Assembly (NCBI GenBank): GCA_028571685.1
Contig: CM053143.1
Span: 7,617,501 to 7,681,500, forward strand
DNA length: 64,000 bases
Reading direction: 5' to 3'
Origin: Heterohyrax brucei
Lineage: Eukaryota > Chordata > Mammalia > Hyracoidea > Procaviidae
Shown here: in pieces, positions 35,573-46,730 of the stretch
Numbering within the stretch: the first letter of the stretch is position 1
How the letters are laid out: every line of letters starts with the position of its first letter
Program-made: the position numbers and the translations under genes
The notes under the pieces: generated by a model
The model's database searches: none
The model's input: the letters and a program-made list of their open reading frames with translations, nothing else
Told to the model about the DNA's origin: nothing

Positions 35573-37429
35573 ATTGTTACAGAAAGAGCTCAAAGAGACT
35601 GCCGTTTTGTCTTACTCTGAATTAAATTCAAAGTCTCGTTCCACTTATCCAGTCACACTGTCACTTACTTCCTTCGAGTCCTCTAGCCTCCTTGGGACAC
35701 CTGGCATATGCTGGGCACTATTCTGCCTTTGGATATTTGCACTAATTCGTTTATTCCCAATGTCCAAACTATCTTCCCCGTTTGAATGGAGGATTAAAAA
35801 CTGAGATGCGGAACTGTATCTCAGGTATGTTCTTGTGTATTGAAATACCTATAGGTAAATTATAAATAAAATGTTATATAGAACGTTTTATGTATAACAT
35901 GTGTATTATATGTGACTATATAATATTTATAAAGTGGTTACATTTTACAGAAATTTTTCGTGTACTGGCAATTATCTGAAATGTCCTTTTGGAACAAGGA
36001 GAACAGAATAAATGAAATATTAACTTCAGGCTGCTAACAACCAGTTTTCCACGAAAACAAACCGGGCACCCCTTGACGTATTAACCATGTACTATGGATG
36101 TAATCAAACCTCAAAGCGTGACTGACTTAAAATAGAGGGAAGAAAGCACTCCAGTCTTATTATGGCACAGTGGATAGTTGCCAGGGTCAGGGGAAGGGTG
36201 CCCTGCCCTTCAGAAAAAGGTGATGGGTCAGCTTGGCCTGCTTGCTTTGGAGTGAGGAGAATGAGTCACTTGGTTCAAATAGCTTGGTGAGAGTATCTTT
36301 CTGGGACGGGTATATATTTCTCACTCAGTCTCATGGGTCAAATATTCAGGCCCAGGCTACAGTGTTTGAACCCCTTTTAGAGAGTCTCCAGGCTTAGTTT
36401 GCAAAACTTTGGTGACAGGATGTTCATTATCTCCCAGGTTAACCTGTTTTACATTTGTATCACTTCAAACATTGAGGTTTTTCAAAATGAGTCCACAGGG
36501 ACATGCCAACCCAGGATCAAGGACTGGAGGGCAAGAGGGGACAAAAGAGGTCAAGAATGCTGTAATAGAGAACCCAACGTTGAAAAGGGAGAGTGCTGAC
36601 TTGTAGGTTGGTAACCAGTGTCCTAAAATAGTGTGTTTATTAACTGTTTAATGAGAAGCTAATTTGTTCTGTAAACGTTCATCTGCAGCACACAAAAAAA
36701 ATTAATAACAAAAAATTCAGGTTGTTTTTTCCCCTCATAGTTCTCTGCTGTAAGTCTTCCTGTATTGTTAACCCATTAGCACTTGTTTTAACCTCTGGCT
36801 CCAAATCCAAGGCTCATCCCTTTTCTGGGTGATGCTATATTTAGAATTTGAGAATTGGTAATTTGGCTCTGCGGGGTTCCTCCCTCCCCTTCCTTCAGTT
36901 GTATGACATCCTTTTGAATTTTCCCACCTTCCTGTTCACACGCCTTTAGTGACACCCCTGTTTCTTAGCGTCTGTCTTATTGCAGAACAGAGTGCAACAC
37001 CTGAGTGTGGTGCAGTCAGGAAAGAGGAGGATTAGGATTAGCATCTTCAGCTGTCTGTGTGTGCTCTGTGTCTAGTAAGCCTGTCTAGGACTGCAGCAGC
37101 TTGCCACTAATGACATGTGGTGGCATGGTCCTGGGCTTGTGTCCACACTCACTTTGTTCATTGCTGTTTCCGAGGCACATCATCCCCATTCTGTACACAC
37201 AACTACTCTTAAAAACGGCTGTAGGAATCTCCCTATAGTTCTCTTGAATTCTGTGTTGCTGATTCATTGTTTTCCAACTTGTTGAAAGCTTCTTGGACAC
37301 ATTTCTTGCCTGGGAAATATCTTTTCTGGCTTCATGCCATCTGCTGATAAAGACCAAGCCATTGCAAAAGAACGCTGAACTAGAGCTTAAGGCATACTGC
37401 TGAAAATATTTCTCTAAATTTAGAGCAGT
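35573..37429. other. Unassigned sequence, mostly unique
   Basis: An AT-rich patch lies at 35860-35940. A pyrimidine tract plus AG at 36985 and GTAAGC at 37075 enclose 89 bp open in one frame, but the encoded residues (mostly hydrophobic and cysteine) do not look like a protein segment. A 125-codon minus-strand open stretch (37085-37462) has no recognisable motif. No gene is called. Confidence 0.4.
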
Positions 37430-37627
37430 GATTCCCAGCCAGGGGTATTTTGTCCTCTGCACTGTCTGGAGACAATTTTGATTGTTATGAACTAGAAGAG
37501 AGGCTACTGGTGACTAGTGGCCAGAGATCATGGATACTATTAAATATCTCTCAATGCATAGGACAGCCCCCTACAGCAAAGAATTATCTGATGCAAAGTC
37601 AGTAGTGCCAAAGTTGAGAAACCTCTG
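37430..37627 (+). mobile_element. hAT-Charlie-type MITE
   Basis: The terminal inverted repeats 'cagtgattcccagcc' and 'ttgagaaacctctg' are complementary. The internal 'tgcataggacagccccctac' and 'aaagaattatctg' match a common non-autonomous mammalian hAT element. The subfamily name is not certain. An expected 8-bp target duplication is not visible. Confidence 0.7.
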
Positions 37628-38091
37628 TATATATTAATGACTGTGATTGTTTTAATCTTGTTAATCAAACTTATTATATGAACATCTAACACAGGCATTC
37701 ATGAAGTATAGTCTTGGCATCCCGTGGAACTTTTTCATGATTATATGAGGGGACAAAACTATTTTTATGATAATTGCATTTTCCACTGTCATTCTTTCAA
37801 AAGTGTAGAGTGTGCTTTCCATAGGCAATGTCATGTATAATATTGCAAGAGATTCAATGTGTAGAAGCTGATATGAAAACTCTCATGTCAGACATTGAAG
37901 AGGTTTGTGAAATGTAAAATAGTGCTACACTTCTTGCTAAATTATTTTTTGTTTAGAAAACTTTTTTTAAAGACAAGTGTTACCTATGTTAATGTCATGA
38001 GTTTATTTTTAATCAGCTAGTGTATATTTTTAAAAATTTAAATTTAATTTCTAATACTGTCAATATAGATACAGAGAAGTCCTTATTGATT

Positions 38092-38413
38092 TAAATTTTT
38101 TTTTATTATGACTGAGTGAAAATGTACATTCCCGTATAAATTTACATGCCCACCTATATGCAGCTTCTACTGCTCTCCCTGTCCAGTGACAGCACACTAT
38201 TCCTCTCTGCTCCATACATGTCTCGTCCTCTCGACAGTCTTCTTTCCCCTCCTCTCCACCCACTCTCCTTCTTCCAGCCAGAGGTCAGCAGGATGATGTC
38301 CTATAGATGCATAGTACCGTAAAGTGCATCCAATATGTGGTCTCTCTGCATCGCTAAGTCCAATCCATTCGTGTTCGAAGAGTGGACCTTCATTGTGATT
38401 TATGGGTGTAAGT
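38092..38413 (-). mobile_element. L1 3'UTR end, antisense
   Basis: A T-run, then 'gaaaatgtacattcccgtat', 'atgcccacctatatgcagc', 'ccagaggtcagcaggatgat': the complement of the L1 end at 60880-61140. Only about 320 bp survives, a strongly 5'-truncated insertion. Confidence 0.82.
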
Positions 38414-38432
38414 GAAAGCTCATAGAAAGTCC

Positions 38433-38523
38433 ATTTTTTGTACACAAATTCACATATACTGCCATGTAACTCTGGTTGCTCTCCCCACCCTGTGACAGCA
38501 CACTCTTCCTTTCTGCTCTGTAC
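38433..38523 (-). mobile_element. Second short L1 3' end, antisense
   Basis: 'cacaaattcacatatactgcc' to 'agcacactcttcctttctgc' repeats the same L1 3' terminus just downstream of the previous piece. It may be a separate insertion or a tandem copy. Confidence 0.65.
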
Positions 38524-38595
38524 CTTAATAAGTTTTAAGAATATAAAAGGGGTCCTGAGTCAGGGGGGGAAAAAAAAAAAGGCTTGAGAACTTCT

Positions 38596-39600
38596 GATTT
38601 AGGCTGTTTCTTCATCTTATATGCCAGGATATGAGTGACAATTATAAAGTCCTTGTTTTAGAATCGACTAGTGCAGAATTTTGATACTCTCTCCAACCTG
38701 AAAGCTCCATATTTAAGAGAATTAACTTGTATGTTCCTAGTGAACTTGAGGTGGTTTCGGGTAATCCCTTTTTGCTTTTCCAGGTGCTCACCATTTCTGT
38801 AAGAAAACCAAATGGGAGCCTATGTTAAAGTCTCTGTCTAGTTAGAAGGATTTCTTCAGCTTCCATTCCTTTTCCTTATTCATGGGTTTTGTCACTATTG
38901 CAGAGTTAAGTTTGAAGATGTCTTTGGCCTTCAGGTGGGCTTTCCTTTCAGGACCTCAAATGATAAAAGCATAGCACATCACTTTACCTAGAATATTTCA
39001 AAGTCTGCTTTTGTGAAAGTATATATGGTATTTAAGCAAGAGAGTACACAGTTCCTTAGAGTGAATGTGTGACTTAATTCCTAAGCTTGTAAAATGTTTT
39101 AATGTTACATTTCGTTTGGCTGACTTATTTAGAACTGCACAGATGTCAGTGATTTGGACTTGGTCACATGGGTGCACTTTTTGAGTATGCTTGCTGTCAT
39201 CCTTTCATTCTACTGGACAAGTGGAGGAGGTGTCTTCCCTAATGAAATGTGTGCGGATGCTAGTGACTGTGTGGTACACTGACCTGTGCTAATAATGTGC
39301 GAAGTAAGGTGCTAGCAATCCTCTGCTGTGCTGCATTGTTTGTAGCTGCACCGGGAAACTGAGACCCAAAGAGGTCAAGTCAGTGTCCCAGAGTCACAGT
39401 GCATTTTAATAGCACTGAACATCATTACTTAGCATTATAACCAGGAGGCCTTTATGAGTAAAATGTTAGTACACAAATTATTTAATTTCCCTAGGCATCG
39501 ATTTCTTCATCTTTATGAATGAAATCAAAACATCAAACTTGTGGAGTTATTGATAGTAACTTACATAATACCTTTTCACTGAAAAATCTTAGATCTACAG
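38596..39600. other. Unassigned sequence
   Basis: No repeat is recognised apart from possible old LINE or MIR text near 39290-39400. No supported gene. Confidence 0.35.
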
Positions 39601-39851
39601 AATAATTACAGCTGTTTTACAATTAACATTTGTATTCTCTTTACTTTATCCAAGTTCAACAGTTGCTAATGTTATACCACATATAATATCCCTCCCCCAT
39701 ATATATATATATATATATATATGAAATTATTATTGATGTAAGTGTAGGTTGAAGAAATGACCCTTCATTCCTCAATTCATCAGAATGTGTTTCCTATAAA
39801 CAAAAACATCATTATCAAATCCAGGAAATTTGACACTGACCCAATATTTGC
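39601..39851. repeat. Probable old L1M 3'UTR-like relic with (TA)n
   Basis: 'aataattacagctgttttac', 'ctttatccaagttcaacag' and 'aaatccaggaaatttgacac' resemble an old mammalian L1 3' region. A TA run occupies 39699-39723. The last ~50 bp recur at 40616-40668. Confidence 0.4.
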
Positions 39852-40466
39852 ATTTCTCAAGCTGAAAGACCTGAAGAAAAGACTCAAGCTTCAAGTCAGA
39901 ATATTCAAAGATTCTGTAGGAAAATCGTAAATGATGCATAGAAGCATCAGTGGAAGACAGAAGATACACATGGAGTTATTGTGCCGAAAAGAATTGGTTG
40001 ATATTCAGCTATTTCAGGAGGTAGCATATGATCAGGAATCAGTTGTGCTGAAGGAAAAAGTCCAAGCTGCACCGAATGCAATGGTGAAAAGCATGGCTCT
40101 AGGAACTGATGGAATGTCAATGAACGTGTTTCCACAAGTAGATGCATATACTGGTAGTACTCACTCATCTATGCCAAGAAATCTGGAAAACAGCTACCTG
40201 GCCATCCAACTGGAAGAAATCCATGTTTATGCTTATTCCAAAGAAAAGTGATAGGACTGCATATAGAAGGTAGCGCACAATATCATTGATATCACATGTA
40301 AGTACAATTTTATTGAAGATCATTCAAAAGCAGTTGCAGCAGTATATTGACAGGGAATCCAAGCCAGATTCGGAAGAGGACATGGAACCAGGAATATCAC
40401 TGCTGACATCAGATGGATCTTGCTGAAAGCAGAGAATACCAGAAAAATGTTTACTTGTGTTTTATT
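39852..40466 (+). mobile_element. RTE LINE internal fragment, sense
   Basis: Matches the RTE spacer and early reverse transcriptase (about 16430-17040 of the first copy): 'gcatttctcaagctgaaag', then VDIQLFQEVAYDQESVVLKEKVQAA at about 39990-40065. Truncated at both ends; frames are broken. Confidence 0.82.
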
Positions 40467-40468
40467 GG

Positions 40469-40598
40469 GAAACCCTGGCAGCATAGTGGTGAAGTGCTAT
40501 GGCTGCTAACCAAAAAGTGAGCAGTTCGAATCCACGAGGCTCCTTGGAAGCTCTATAGGCCAGTTCTCCTCTGTCCTGTAGGGTTGGTCTAAATGTAT
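40469..40598 (+). repeat. AfroSINE, sense, 3' truncated
   Basis: 'gggaaaccctggcagcatagt', B-box-like 'agttcgaatcc', then 'ctcctctgtcctgtagggtt'. The 3' tail is missing. It directly abuts the end of the RTE fragment. Confidence 0.85.
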
Positions 40599-40669
40599 TG
40601 GCATGTCTTTCTAAAGCAAAGACAGCATTATTGAATTCAGGAAATTTGACACTTACAAAATATTTTTAC

Positions 40670-40805
40670 TTAATGCTACTTTAAGTGTGATCTCTAGACC
40701 AAAACATTGGCACTAACTAGAATTTGTTAGAAATGAAGGATATTGGATTCCACTCTGGAACTACTGCTTCAGAATCTGTATGTTAAATAATATTCCCAGA
40801 GCTAG
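40670..40805 (+). mobile_element. MER5A-like hAT MITE
   Basis: 'agtgtgatctctagaccaaa', 'agaatttgttagaaatgaag' and 'ctgcttcagaatctgtatg' follow the MER5A consensus order. Sequence 40806-41159 after it is unassigned. Confidence 0.6.
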
Positions 40806-41159
40806 AAATTAAATAAATAAAACTGAAGAAAGTTAGATACTGCTTTTTTTAGTCATTGCTGATGCTAACCCTGGTTGGGGGTGTCCTCTCTAGTACACCC
40901 TGAGACCTTTGAGGATTGAAATGGTCATCGGGGCTGCTGTTATGATCAAATGATTTGTGCATGAGTCTTGGGCCCAGAGAGAAAAAGGGGACAATGAACT
41001 TTAGAAGAAAGAGGAGTCTGAAGAGAGAAAACAAAGACATGTGCTTTGTAGTTGACATATTAGGACTGATAAGTCCAAGAACTTAATTATTCTATGTGCT
41101 ACATATGCTATTCCTGAATAGCACTGCGGTCATCTTCTAAGTGCTCCCCTTGGGAAGCT

Positions 41160-41575
41160 ATGCACACTGACGCCAGTGCATAGTCCAACCTTCAGAGCAA
41201 TTTTGGAACTGTTTCTGGAATGGCCGTTGAGCATGGTGATATGGTGGCGAAGGCGAATTTGTGAATTAATTGTATAGTTGTCTGTGAAGGAGTTTTTAGC
41301 CAGTAAACAAGCAGCTGTATTGGAACACTGTCCTTACTCACCTGACCTGGACCCAATGACTTTTTCCTTTAACTGAAGATGAAGAAAATATTGAAAGGAA
41401 GACATTGTGATGTCATTCAGGACATCAAGGGTAGTGGGGCAGCAGCTCTGATAGCCATTTCTGAAAAGGAGTTCCAAAATTGCTTTGAAGAGTGGACTAG
41501 GTGCTGGCATCAGTGCATAACTTTCCACGGGGAGGACTTCAAAGGTGACCATAGTGATATTCAGCAGTGAGGCAT
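41160..41575 (+). pseudogene. Tc1/mariner transposase C-terminal pseudogene
   Basis: Mariner transposases cut and paste DNA with a D,D(34)D catalytic triad. Here 41325-41370 reads VLEHCPYSPDLDPM; PYSPDL holds the third catalytic aspartate. After a frameshift and stop near 41375, ILKGRHCDVIQDIK...AISEKEFQNCFEEWTRCWHQCI and a terminal GEDFKGDH complete the usual C-terminus, ending at a stop after 41570. The upstream text at 41160-41320 is probably the preceding transposase region but is too decayed to read. The first two catalytic aspartates and the inverted repeats were not found, so this is a broken internal fragment. It stands alone among retroelements. Family assignment is firm; the subfamily is unknown. 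Confidence 0.8.
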
Positions 41576-42418
41576 GTAACACTTTTTCTAAGATGAGTTG
41601 GCAAACTTAATTGGCAGACCTGGTAGATTTTGATGTGTTTTTAGCTGTTATTCTAGGCCTTTAATGTTAAAATAGCAACCTTTTGTTTCTATGTGAGTGA
41701 AGGATGCAGTGGTTGATATTAATGTTCTGCTAGGCATTGGCTTTATGCTCAGCAAAGAGTATTTGTAGACACATGAGCTGTGAAAGTCAAAGTGACATCT
41801 GTGTTTGGAAAGTGTTGTCTTTTAACTTCAAAAATCATATGCTGCACTTTGAAATGTTCACAGGTGCAAATTGATAAATTGTACCTGGCATGTTTTTCCA
41901 AAGGTATACAACAGAACACAGCATTTTATAATTGGGGATATGTGTTCATGCCATGAATATAAGAGCGGTGCACTTTTAACTCATTTAGGAGGGATTCAGC
42001 GTGGAGGGAATGTTCTTTACTAATCACTTCAGATATCTTGAACACCCAATGGTTCCCAGCTTATTATCAGTGTTACTGATGATTATTCTTTCTGTTGAAC
42101 ATCAGGGCACTGATAACTATATCCACAGTTAACACTACTAAAATTGCCCATGGTTTGGTCAAGGTAGTTTTGAGAGTATCATCTGTCAGAAGGTCAGATT
42201 GATAAAAGTGTTGCTTTACTGTAATCCTAAAGGCAGAACCAAAACCATGTATGTATTCTATCATTTAGTATGCAAAGGACTATGGAAATCTGTATGGTAG
42301 ACCTCACTGGGGCTTGGGAAGGAGGTTTAAAAATGTCTGCAGAAATTAGTGCTAAAAATCTAGAAAGAAAAAGGGAAAACGAACTATCCTAAATTTGAGA
42401 GATTTCAGAAAATACATT
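41576..42418. other. Unassigned sequence
   Basis: No repeat or gene recognised. The first ~60 bp may include the 3' untranslated part of the mariner copy. Confidence 0.4.
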
Positions 42419-42978
42419 TACCTTAGTCATCTGGTACTGCTCTAACAGAAATTCCACAGTGGATGGCTTTAAGAAAGAAGAGTTTATTCTCACACAGTCC
42501 AGTAGGCTACAAGTCTAAATTCAGGGTGCCAGCTCCAGGGGACTGCACTCTCTCTGTCAGCACTGCAGTATGATCCTTATGCTGCATCAGTCTCTCTTTG
42601 GTCTGAGAGCATCTTGGCATAGGAATCTGAAGTCTGGAGGATGCTGTCAACTCTCCGCACTGCTTTCTTGATAGCATGAGTTCCCCGCTCTCCGCTTGCT
42701 TCCTTTTCCTTTTATCTTTTGTAGGATAAAACATGGTGCAAGCCACAATCCAGGAAAACCCCTCTTACAATGGAACAGAGACTCGCCCTTAGGAAAGGTG
42801 TTGCAGCCCCACTCTACTCCCTTTAAGCATAATCCAGTCTGTTACCCACAGGCGGAGATTAGAATTTACAGCATAGGAGGATCACAGGATGGAGGACAAC
42901 CACAGAATGCTAGGAATCATGGCCCAGCCTAATTGTTACACACCTTTTTTGGGAGGACACAGTTCAATACATCGTAAC
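42419..42978 (-). mobile_element. Solo LTR of the recurrent TG...CA family, antisense
   Basis: Complement of the family: it begins 'ccttagtcatctggtactgc', contains 'gagtttattctcacacagtc' and 'aaacatggtgcaagccaca', and ends 'ggacacagttcaatacatcg'. Confidence 0.8.
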
Positions 42979-42979
42979 G

Positions 42980-43005
42980 TTTTTATTTATTTATTAATTT
43001 ATTTT
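42980..43005. repeat. (TTTA)n simple repeat
   Basis: Short, imperfect TTTA run at the edge of the LTR. Sequence 43006-43399 is unassigned. Confidence 0.8.
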
Positions 43006-43399
43006 GAGTTGTAAACTAGCATTGAAGTTGGTATTGTAAAAGCTCGTGCTAAGTCAGGGACACAAGACCTGAGGCTGTGGCTGACCACTGGTATGGGAAT
43101 GTCTTCTGTTTCCTTCATCCCACCCTTTCATCCTGGCTTCCGTCTCTTTCCTGTGACATAATAGGAAAGGCGACATCTGAGTGGGCAGCAGCACCAGCTG
43201 TCTGAACAAGACCTTTGACACACTGGAATATCAGCCTCAGAATACCTGGGTGTGGAGGCACCTTTTCAGATAGCGCACAGAAAAGCACTTTGAGGATTCC
43301 AGGGTAGAGCTAAATCTCCCCAGAAGAGGAGATGCATAAAGTGTGCTCTTCTGGATACAGAGGTTTAGAACAGCAAGATGGGGAGTAGCAGTTGGTGCG

Positions 43400-43560
43400 G
43401 AGGCCTTGGTCCGAGAACAAAGTCGGACTCTGCCACTAACTGGTGGTATAAATATGCGCAAATACTTAACCATGAAGGCCTCCACTTGCGCAGGTGGGAA
43501 GTGGATGGGTTGGCCTAAGTGATAACTAGGGTACTCTTCAGCTTTGAGATTTGGCAATTT
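43400..43560 (+). repeat. MIR SINE, sense
   Basis: 'gtcggactctgccactaactg' followed by 'aaatacttaaccatgaaggc' and a 'gtggatgg' core follows the MIR order (…ctctgccacttactagctg…). Weakly conserved. Confidence 0.6.
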
Positions 43561-43703
43561 AATGAACCCAGAACAAACATGAAATATTAGAATATTTGCA
43601 GCGTCGAGTTGGAACCCAACTGGTATTTTCTTACCTGTTGTCAATTCTTGTGAACTCTTCTGTAAAAGACCCCTGTATCTAGCAGTACGGGTACGTGAAT
43701 TCC

Positions 43704-43819
43704 AGGAGCCCTGGTGGTGTAGCGGTTAAGTGCTGCATCTGTTAATGAAAAGGTTGGCGGTTCAGATCTGCCACGTGCTCCTCAGACACTCAACGACACT
43801 GGGTTTGGTTTTCTTAGTA
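43704..43819 (+). repeat. AfroSINE, sense, internally deleted, with target duplication
   Basis: Head 'ggagccctggtggtgtagcgg', B-box-like 'ggttcagatct', then a jump directly to the tail 'acgacactgggtttggttttc'. The middle body (cagttctactctgtcc...) is missing. TGAATTC is repeated at 43696-43702 and 43820-43826. Sequence 43827-44393 is unassigned. Confidence 0.82.
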
Positions 43820-44393
43820 TGAATTCTAGGACAGATAGCTGGCAAAGTTCTCAGAGATCTCTGCACAATTCCTACTGTATCTAAAAGCTGTAATTATGCT
43901 CAAGTGAAATTTCAGGTTACCCTGGAGCAAACTTAGTGTCATACAACCCTAAGATGAATAGTTGTCTATAAACACACTGTAGCTTCAGTAACTGAAGGTG
44001 ATATGTGGCCATTTTGTAATTATGCTATTTTATAAAAGGATCGAGAATTTTTCTGTCTCCCCTTCCTTTTGGTAGAAAGTATACTCAGGAGAGTATGCAG
44101 TGATCGCCAGCTGTCTTCTGGCTTCTTTGGGTGCCTGTAGATCGACATAGTTGTGTGAGGTAGGTATCACCAAAGAGAGTGTAATGGGCATTAGGCTTAA
44201 CTTGACTGGGCAGCATTGGAGGCAGGGGACATAGTGACCAAGGGTTGCCCCTTTGAATCGGGAACTGTGAGTTCAGATCTTTGCAGGTCAAGGTCTTATC
44301 ATAATGTTAGTCATCTTGCGCTCATCCAATAGTTGGAAATGCTGTTAATGTGATCAATATTAATATTATTACTTATTATTATAGATAATGATG

Positions 44394-44745
44394 TTGTTAG
44401 GTACCATCAAGTCATACCCATACCCCCAACTCATGGCAAATCCGTGTGTAGTGGGACAAAATGTTGCCTGGTCCTCTGTCACCCCTGTGATTGCTTTCAG
44501 GTGGTACTGTTGTGATCCATCTGAATGGATTGATTTTTATTAATTGATTTTTGGAATTAGGCCACAAGGACTTCCTTCCTAGTCCACTTAGTCTGGGAGC
44601 TCCTTGAAACCGGTTCTGTGTCAAAGCAATATCCAGGACTCCAGTGACAACTGGGCGATGGCCCTGCATGAGGTGCATTGGCTGAAAATCAAAGCTGGGT
44701 CTCCTGTCCAGAAAATGAGAATCCTACCACTGAATCAGGATGATC
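44394..44745 (-). repeat. Diverged SINE with RTE/AfroSINE-type tail, antisense
   Basis: Opens with 'tgttgttaggtaccatcaag', the complement of the shared tail, then 'gacaaaatgttgcctggtc'. The rest ('ttagtctgggagctccttg', 'ctgggtctcctgtccag') looks like a variant SINE body. Limits and subfamily are uncertain. Confidence 0.5.
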
Positions 44746-44855
44746 AGAGTGTACAAGCATTGATAATCACCCTATGATAATATCAGTAAGCTCTTGTGTG
44801 GACATGTCTTTTTAAAACAGTATTACCTTATTTGCCCCTAATTTCCTTCAGTCGT

Positions 44856-45331
44856 TGTCTTAGTTATGTAGTGCTGCTAGAATAGAAATACCACAAGTAG
44901 CTTACTTTAACAAAGAGAGATTTATTTTGTCAATTCCAGTAGGCTACAAGTGTCAATTCAGAGCATCAGCTTCAGGGGAAGGCTTTCTCTGTTGGCTCTG
45001 GAGGAAGGTCCTTGGACTGGGAGCTTCTGAGGCTCAGGGACCCTTAGGTCCTTTCCAAAGAATGTGCTCTGCTCCCAGCACTGCTTCTTTCTTGATGAGG
45101 TGAGGTTCCCAAATCTCTTTGCTGTCTTCTTTCTTGTATATATCCAGAGACAGTCTTAGCCATTGAGTCCTTCCCCAACAACACATCTGGTGCCCATCCT
45201 CTTTAACATCATGGAGGCAGGACTTACAGCATACATGATTTACCACATACATGAACATCACCCAATACCAGGAATCATAGCTGAGCCAAATAGCTACACA
45301 TGTTTTCGAGGTCACAATTCAGTCCACAGCA
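44856..45331 (-). mobile_element. Solo LTR of the recurrent TG...CA family, antisense
   Basis: Begins 'tgtcttagttatgtagtgc' and ends 'cacaattcagtccacagca', so TG...CA is kept. It contains 'acaagtgtcaattcagagca' and 'gctctgctcccagcactgc'. The bases either side do not form a convincing 5-bp duplication. Confidence 0.8.
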
Positions 45332-46382
45332 ATGGTTGTATTTATAGATTCAGCTGAATCACAGGTTGTAAGTTTGAGTTGGGTACTAAAACAAAATTCT
45401 CAAATATTGTACATATGTCCTGTTATCTGTAAAGTGTTTTTCACACAAGTGACCCAGTTATCAGCACCTGTGGCACCTGGTTGCAGAGCATGAATGACTT
45501 GGACTGGTATTTATTCCTGTGGCTGAGTCCCATGGGCATAAACATCTATTTTGTGGATCCTGAGGAACCTGAGACTTGAACAGCAGCGCCAGACTTCTGT
45601 TTGTGCTAGCACTCTTAGGAGACCTGAATAAACTCTTAGCTACCTGACACGTTTCGTGGGGAGCTTTGTTTTGTGCCATTAGATTGTCTGACTTGAGCTT
45701 TTCGTATGTTGCAAATACATAGCACAGTGAATAAATTTTTTTCTTGCTGAAAAAAATGAGTTTTGGGTAAACTTGATCTCTTCATTCTTAGTATTGCTTG
45801 GGATGAGTTTATCTACCCTTGAACAAGGGTACTGTGAGATAAAGTTGAGGAAGTCAGGAGAGGAAAACAATTTTAGGAGACCTAGGTGATGGGGGAATTT
45901 ATAACCACTCAGTGACTCTAGAATTGAAAAGTCAGTGTCATATTTACAGGTGATACACATCTTGGCAATGTAGGGTAAGAGAAGCTTAAGTTTTGCATCT
46001 AGAATCAGATTGCAAAACATAAAAAGAGGGGGGAGGTCAGAACTCTGAAGTAAATAATTCTAACTACTGTTTCCTCTTCTAGATCTAAAAAGAATATCCT
46101 GTTAAGTCATTTCTGGCATTTCAAAGAAAGCCATGAGAGCAGAGCTTTGTACCTTATAAAAAAAAAAAAAAGGAAAGAATTTAGAACTAAAGTTAGTGCT
46201 TTTGAACACTAGGTAAATACTTTTTTTAAAAAAAGGTGATACAGTCGTGAAACATCTACAAAGATAGAGCACAATAAAGATGTAGCTCTTCTCTAGTTTT
46301 ATACATACAACAGCACTAGCTAAGTGGTCCTTTTTTCCCCTAAGAATTAAGTATTGTGTGTTTTAGAAACTACAGTATTGAT
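45332..46382. other. Unassigned sequence with an A-run at 46158-46171
   Basis: No gene or repeat is recognised. Minus-strand open stretches at 45461-45679 and 45679-46020 lack any recognisable motif. Confidence 0.4.
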
Positions 46383-46567
46383 GTTCTGGCAGCAGGGGCT
46401 TTGGAATTACAGAGATGACAGGTCAGTTCTACCCTTCCAGCTGTGGAGTTTTAGGACGATCACTTAATCCTTTAGGTTTTCTCATTTGTTAAAATGGCAG
46501 GAATCTTACTTACCTTGTAGGGTATTTGAGGGTATTACAGTGCATAGGAAGAAGCATGTTAAATGTT
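46383..46567 (+). repeat. MIR SINE, sense
   Basis: 'ggctttggaattacagagatg', 'tgtggagttttaggacgatca', 'tttctcatttgttaaaatggc' and 'cttaccttgtagggtatttg' follow MIR order. Its end 'taaatgttta' is the target of the following SINE. Confidence 0.72.
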
Positions 46568-46579
46568 TATTAAATGTTA

Positions 46580-46730
46580 ACTCATTGCCACTGAGTCAGT
46601 TCCAACTCATAGTAACCCTATAGACGGAGTACAACTGCCCCATAGTCTTTCCAAGCAGGCTGTTGGACTTGAACTGCCGACCTCTTGGTTAGCAGCTGTA
46701 GCAGTTAACCACTATACCTCTAGGGTTTTC
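46580..46730 (-). repeat. AfroSINE, antisense, with 12-bp target duplication
   Basis: 'ctcattgccactgagtcagt' to 'ccactatacctctagggtttt'. TATTAAATGTTA is perfectly repeated at 46568-46579 and 46731-46742. Inserted at the 3' end of a MIR. Sequence 46743-47034 is unassigned. Confidence 0.92.

Larger units (their letters stand above)
37685..38595 (+). mobile_element. Probable hAT-Charlie remnant interrupted by L1 3' ends
   Basis: The right end 'ttaagaatataaaaggggtcctgagtc...cttgagaac' has the form of a Charlie-type terminus, and AT-rich internal text precedes it at 37685-38090. The middle is occupied by antisense L1 3' pieces. Assigned from overall resemblance only. Confidence 0.4.

Noticed and set aside
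36986-37074. 89-bp open segment between acceptor-like and GTAAGC donor-like sites
   Set aside because: The encoded residues are repetitive hydrophobic and cysteine-rich and do not resemble protein; it shows how often such signals arise by chance.
43237-43644. 135-codon minus-strand open stretch
   Set aside because: It overlaps a sense MIR SINE and shows no protein-like motif.
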